This document shows, piece after piece, positions 13,986 through 16,784 of a stretch of 16,784 bases of DNA. This DNA comes from JAMXLL01 sp035279875 (GTDB taxonomy: Bacteria; Desulfobacterota; Binatia; Binatales; Binataceae). The notes under the pieces are model-generated. The model did not search any database and was not told where the DNA came from. It saw nothing but the letters and a program-made list of their open reading frames with translations. A program made the position numbers and the translations under genes. Every line of letters begins with the position of its first letter. The first letter of the stretch is position 1. The DNA lies in NCBI GenBank assembly GCA_035279875.1, contig DATEGX010000088.1, forward strand, positions 1 to 16,784, read 5' to 3'.

Positions 13986-14887
13986 GCGTGGCTGGAATTG
14001 AGGAGCTGATGCAACTGGCGGAGGTCGGCCGCTATATCCTGCATCTCGGGTCCCGGTTCGGTCTCGAGGCACATCGGCACGCCGGCGAAGCGCGGATCGT
14101 TGACGATCCGCCGGAACGGCTCGAGCCCGAGATGGCCCTTGCCAATATGCTCATGGCGATCGACATGCGAGTTGAGCGGCTTCATCGAGTCATTGATATG
14201 GAACGCGACCAGCCGCTTGATCCCGATATGCTTATCCAGTTCGGCGAAGGTCCGCTGGTAGCCTTCGTCGCTGCGCAAATCGTAACCCGCGGCGAACGCA
14301 TGCTCGGTGTCGAAGCATAGCCGCAGCCGGTCATTCTCCTTGACCGCGTCGAAAATGCGCCCCATCTGCTCGAATTTCGACCCGAGCGTGCTCCCTTGCC
14401 CGGCGGTAATCTCCAGCGCAATCGCTACCCGGTAACCCCGGCAGGCCTTGTGCGCCTCGTCAATCGACTGCGCGATCGTGCGGATACCGGCCTCTTCGCC
14501 GGAGCCGACATGGGCGCCCGGATGCGAAATCAGGTAGGGCACTTCGAGCAGTTCGCAGCGCTCGAGTTCGTCGGTAAAGGCGGCGACCGATTTCTGGCGC
14601 AGCTTTTCGTCGGGGGCGCCCAGATTCACCAGATAGGAATCGTGCGCCACGACGACGCGGATGCCGCTCGACGCGCGTGCCTGTTTGAAGGCCTCCACCT
14701 CATCCTTGCTGTAGGGTTTGCTGGCCCATTGGCGTGACGATTTGGTGAAAATCTGCACGCATTCGCAGCCGGTCTCGCGCCCGCGCTCCAATGCTTGGCT
14801 TACGCCACCCGAAATCGACATATGGGCGCCCAACAGTGGTCGTTTCACGCTTACGCTGGCGTGCGCGCGTCCTGATGAAGTCGGCAT
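13982..14887 (-). CDS. nfo: deoxyribonuclease IV (AP endonuclease, EndoIV/Nfo)
   Basis: A 301-residue TIM-barrel AP endonuclease that cuts DNA 5' of abasic sites and repairs 3'-blocked ends in base excision repair. All nine metal ligands of E. coli Nfo have counterparts: H82 (AHDSY), H122 (SHPGAH), E159 (LEITAGQG), D193 and H196 (CFDTEHAFAAGYD), H230 (AFHINDS), D243 and H245 (HVDRHEH) and E275 (CLETEPGP). Length is usual plus an N-terminal stretch of about 16 residues before RPLLGAHMSISGG; the true start could be a GTG at residue 13 or so. No strong Shine-Dalgarno precedes 14887. The last four bases overlap trpS (ATGA). It is divergent from the small secreted protein gene. Confidence 0.96.
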   Translation of the reverse strand: MPTSSGRAHASVSVKRPLLGAHMSISGGVSQALERGRETGCECVQIFTKSSRQWASKPYSKDEVEAFKQARASSGIRVVVAHDSYLVNLGAPDEKLRQKSVAAFTDELERCELLEVPYLISHPGAHVGSGEEAGIRTIAQSIDEAHKACRGYRVAIALEITAGQGSTLGSKFEQMGRIFDAVKENDRLRLCFDTEHAFAAGYDLRSDEGYQRTFAELDKHIGIKRLVAFHINDSMKPLNSHVDRHEHIGKGHLGLEPFRRIVNDPRFAGVPMCLETEPGPEMQDIAADLRQLHQLLNSSHA

Positions 14888-15015
14888 ATCAGATTCCAGT
14901 CGTTCGCTCTGGCCCAGGCAGCAATTCTATACGAACCGCTGCGCAAATCGAGCCACAACTGGCCGCCCGGCCCAGGGTTTGAAGCCCGCATCCTTTTGTG
15001 TCATGCGGATGGACC

Positions 15016-15429
15016 ATGAATATCCCTCGCACGCTCGTCTTTGTGCTCGCGCTTTTCCTCGTAACCGGCTATTCGGCCGCGGCTTTTGCCATGAACTGGT
15101 ACCTGATCGCGCCAGACCAAAAGGACATGAGTAATCCTATGGTCTCGACTCGGATGCATAGCGGACCGGTAGTCGGACCTCTGGATGGCGCGACCCAGGG
15201 TCGCTACGAATCGCGGCCGCAATGCGAGTCCGGGCGGCGCGAGCTTATCGAAGGCTGGCGCAAAGCCAGCGTTATCAAACGCGGCGGATGGGACCGCTTC
15301 GGGCTGCGCTCGCCTAGCGACTTCATCCGCTGTGTCCCGGCTAATGATCCGCAACTCCACCGCACAGCAGGCAATCCGACCGCGCCGACGCTGGAGATGT
15401 ACGTCAACGTGAAAAACCGCTTGCGCTGA
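15016..15429 (+). CDS. small secreted protein, function unknown
   Basis: A 137-residue protein with a clean Sec signal peptide: NIPRTLVFVLALFLVTGYSAAAFA, with the cleavage site after A-F-A at residue 25. The mature part begins MNWYLIAPDQKDMSNP and contains two cysteines (C70 in PQCESGRREL and C106 in DFIRCVPAND) that could form a disulfide. The segment GPLDGATQGRYESRPQCESGRRELIEGWR hints at a compact domain, but I recognise no family. The start is the ATG at 15016, where the signal peptide begins; a GTG at 14998 would add six residues without a better ribosome site. It is divergent from nfo and lies upstream of the membrane protein gene, with 196 bp between. It is probably periplasmic. Confidence 0.75.
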   Translation: MNIPRTLVFVLALFLVTGYSAAAFAMNWYLIAPDQKDMSNPMVSTRMHSGPVVGPLDGATQGRYESRPQCESGRRELIEGWRKASVIKRGGWDRFGLRSPSDFIRCVPANDPQLHRTAGNPTAPTLEMYVNVKNRLR

Positions 15430-15625
15430 ACCTTCGGAAACAGCATCGCTCGAACCGGCTCCTCCGCCTTTAAAGCCGTGATGAGAGCCAGCGTCAAAAG
15501 TCGCAGTTGATTAACTAGAAACAGCGCATCGTGCAATCACTCGTAGTTCTGCCACGTTGCTCGAAAGCGGGCGCAATGGTAGCTTGTCACGCGTCATCGA
15601 GTCAGATTTCGTGCGTCATTCATCG

Positions 15626-16651
15626 ATGAACCCCGACCGCGTCAATAAGCTCAATATCGCCCTGATGCTCGTCGCGGCGGTGGCCGCCTTCCTAATCCCG
15701 TTCGAACTGTTCCTGTTCTCTTACGCGGTGCTCGGGCCGGCCCATTACCTGACCGAAGTGTCATGGCTGCACGACCGCCACTATTTCGTAAAGGACCGCT
15801 ACGATTACCGCCTGTTGATGCTGCTATGCCTTCCAATCGCGATTGCCTTCACGCCCGAAGCGGTCCACCTGATGCCCAATCGCGACCCGATCCTCGAGCC
15901 GGTGTTGTTCATGGGCTTTTTCGGGGCGCTCGCGATGAATCTCGCCAAGGGCCGGGCCAAGCTGCTGGCGCTGGCGATAATCGGGCTAAGCGCGCTGGCA
16001 CTTGACGCCAACAACGGCCTACGAACCTTCCTGCTGATCTACCTGCCCACTATCGTGCACGTCTTCGTCTTCACCGCGGCATTTATCCTGTATGGCGCGA
16101 TCCGTTCGCGGAGCGCGTCAGGAATCGCCTCGCTGCTGGTGTTCATGCTGTGCACGGCAAGCTTTTTCGTCTTTACGCCCGATTCCTCGAACTACCTGCT
16201 GAGCCATTATGTGCGGCAGAGCTATGTGCCGTTCAGTGACCTCAACCGTCATCTGATAGGGCTGTTCGGGCTCGGCGCTTCAAAGACCTGGTACGACCTC
16301 TTTTACACGGCGGGCGGCTTGACGGTGGCGCGATTTGTCGCGTTTTCGTACTTCTACCACTATCTAAACTGGTTCTCGAAAACTTCGATCATCAAGTGGG
16401 ACCAGATCTCTCCAGCCCGGCGCAACTCGATTATCGTGGCATGGCTGGCCGCGCTGGCCGTCTATGCGTATGACTACCGGATCGGCTTCGTGGTGCTGAC
16501 CCTGATGAGCAATATCCACGTCTTTCTCGAGTTCCCGCTGGATCATCAGACGTTTCTCAATATCGGCCGCGAGTTTGCCGGGATCAGCGGAATTCGCAGT
16601 GTCGATACGATGCCGGCGCGCGCCCGAACGGCACGAGCCGCTGCGAAGTAG
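15626..16651 (+). CDS. polytopic membrane protein with conserved-looking histidines, function unknown
   Basis: A 341-residue integral-membrane protein with perhaps eight to ten hydrophobic segments (about 10-35, 60-78, 90-106, 112-126, 135-158, 165-184, 206-216, 230-246, 267-283, 286-300). Histidines sit in or at the ends of these segments: GPAHYLTEVSWLHDRHYF (H40, H49, H52), IVHVFVF (H145), SYFYHYLNWF (H245) and SNIHVFLEFPLDHQTF (H298, H307). This is reminiscent of His-rich membrane oxygenases such as the Brp/Blh carotenoid cleavage family, but I cannot establish homology. The ATG at 15626 (MNPDRVNKLN) is preferred; a TTG at 15557 would add 23 polar residues. No clear Shine-Dalgarno is seen. 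The C-terminus is Ala/Arg-rich. Confidence 0.75.
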   Translation: MNPDRVNKLNIALMLVAAVAAFLIPFELFLFSYAVLGPAHYLTEVSWLHDRHYFVKDRYDYRLLMLLCLPIAIAFTPEAVHLMPNRDPILEPVLFMGFFGALAMNLAKGRAKLLALAIIGLSALALDANNGLRTFLLIYLPTIVHVFVFTAAFILYGAIRSRSASGIASLLVFMLCTASFFVFTPDSSNYLLSHYVRQSYVPFSDLNRHLIGLFGLGASKTWYDLFYTAGGLTVARFVAFSYFYHYLNWFSKTSIIKWDQISPARRNSIIVAWLAALAVYAYDYRIGFVVLTLMSNIHVFLEFPLDHQTFLNIGREFAGISGIRSVDTMPARARTARAAAK

Positions 16652-16680
16652 CCCAACCTACCGCGTTAAGCCGGCCTACC

Positions 16681-16710
16681 TGCGAGGTTCAACGGCGGTT
16701 CGACCTCGCA
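16681..16710 (+). repeat. perfect 8-bp inverted repeat after the membrane protein gene
   Basis: TGCGAGGT (16681-16688) and ACCTCGCA (16703-16710) form a perfect 8-bp stem with a 14-nt loop, 30 nt past the stop of the membrane protein gene. No T-run follows, so a classical intrinsic terminator is unlikely; an mRNA 3' end structure is possible. Confidence 0.45.
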
Positions 16711-16784
16711 ATGCTTCATGGGGCGGCTACACGGCACTCTGTACAAGCCCGCCCGGTGGCGCATAGCATTTTCGATGTGATTAG

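Overview
The window is a G+C-rich (roughly 60% by eye), densely coded bacterial segment, open at its left end. Gene content points to an uncultured, metabolically versatile Gram-negative soil-type bacterium: a luciferase-like flavin oxidoreductase, a family III CoA-transferase, a sulfotransferase, two lactonase-type metallo-hydrolases and Sec signal peptides. Lineages such as Binatota/Desulfobacterota-like or Rokubacteria-like taxa would fit, but no rRNA or other decisive marker is present, so this is inference. I see no rRNA, tRNA, insertion sequence or CRISPR array.

Layout. (1) 1-1765, minus strand: a compact operon encoding a carboxymuconolactone-decarboxylase-like protein, a 3-hydroxyisobutyrate-dehydrogenase-like oxidoreductase, and a metallo-beta-lactamase-fold hydrolase cut by the left edge. 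(2) 1917-5226: a luciferase-like flavin oxidoreductase (minus), a divergent alpha/beta hydrolase (plus), and a CaiB/BaiF CoA-transferase (minus) whose stop codon directly abuts that of the hydrolase. Blocks 1 and 2 read as small-molecule or acid catabolism. (3) 5390-7232, minus: a membrane fatty-acid-desaturase-family enzyme preceded by a putative GNAT-fold acyltransferase, then about 770 bp without a convincing gene, then an XRE-type regulator (plus). (4) 8640-9953, minus: a secreted right-handed beta-helix protein with a clear intrinsic terminator. (5) 10239-11504, plus: an N-acyl-homoserine-lactonase-like hydrolase and a long FmdB-type zinc-ribbon protein, 9 nt apart. (6) 11546-14887, minus: a sulfotransferase, a 60-residue membrane peptide, a 300-bp hairpin-rich gap, then trpS and nfo overlapping by four bases. 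(7) 15016-16651, plus: a small secreted protein and a polytopic, histidine-rich membrane protein.

Most genes belong to known families. The least explained parts are the acyltransferase-desaturase pair with its long hairpin-containing upstream region, the row of three hairpins behind trpS, the alpha/beta hydrolase without the usual acid residue, and the last two genes. I found no clear evidence of a wholly new multi-gene system.
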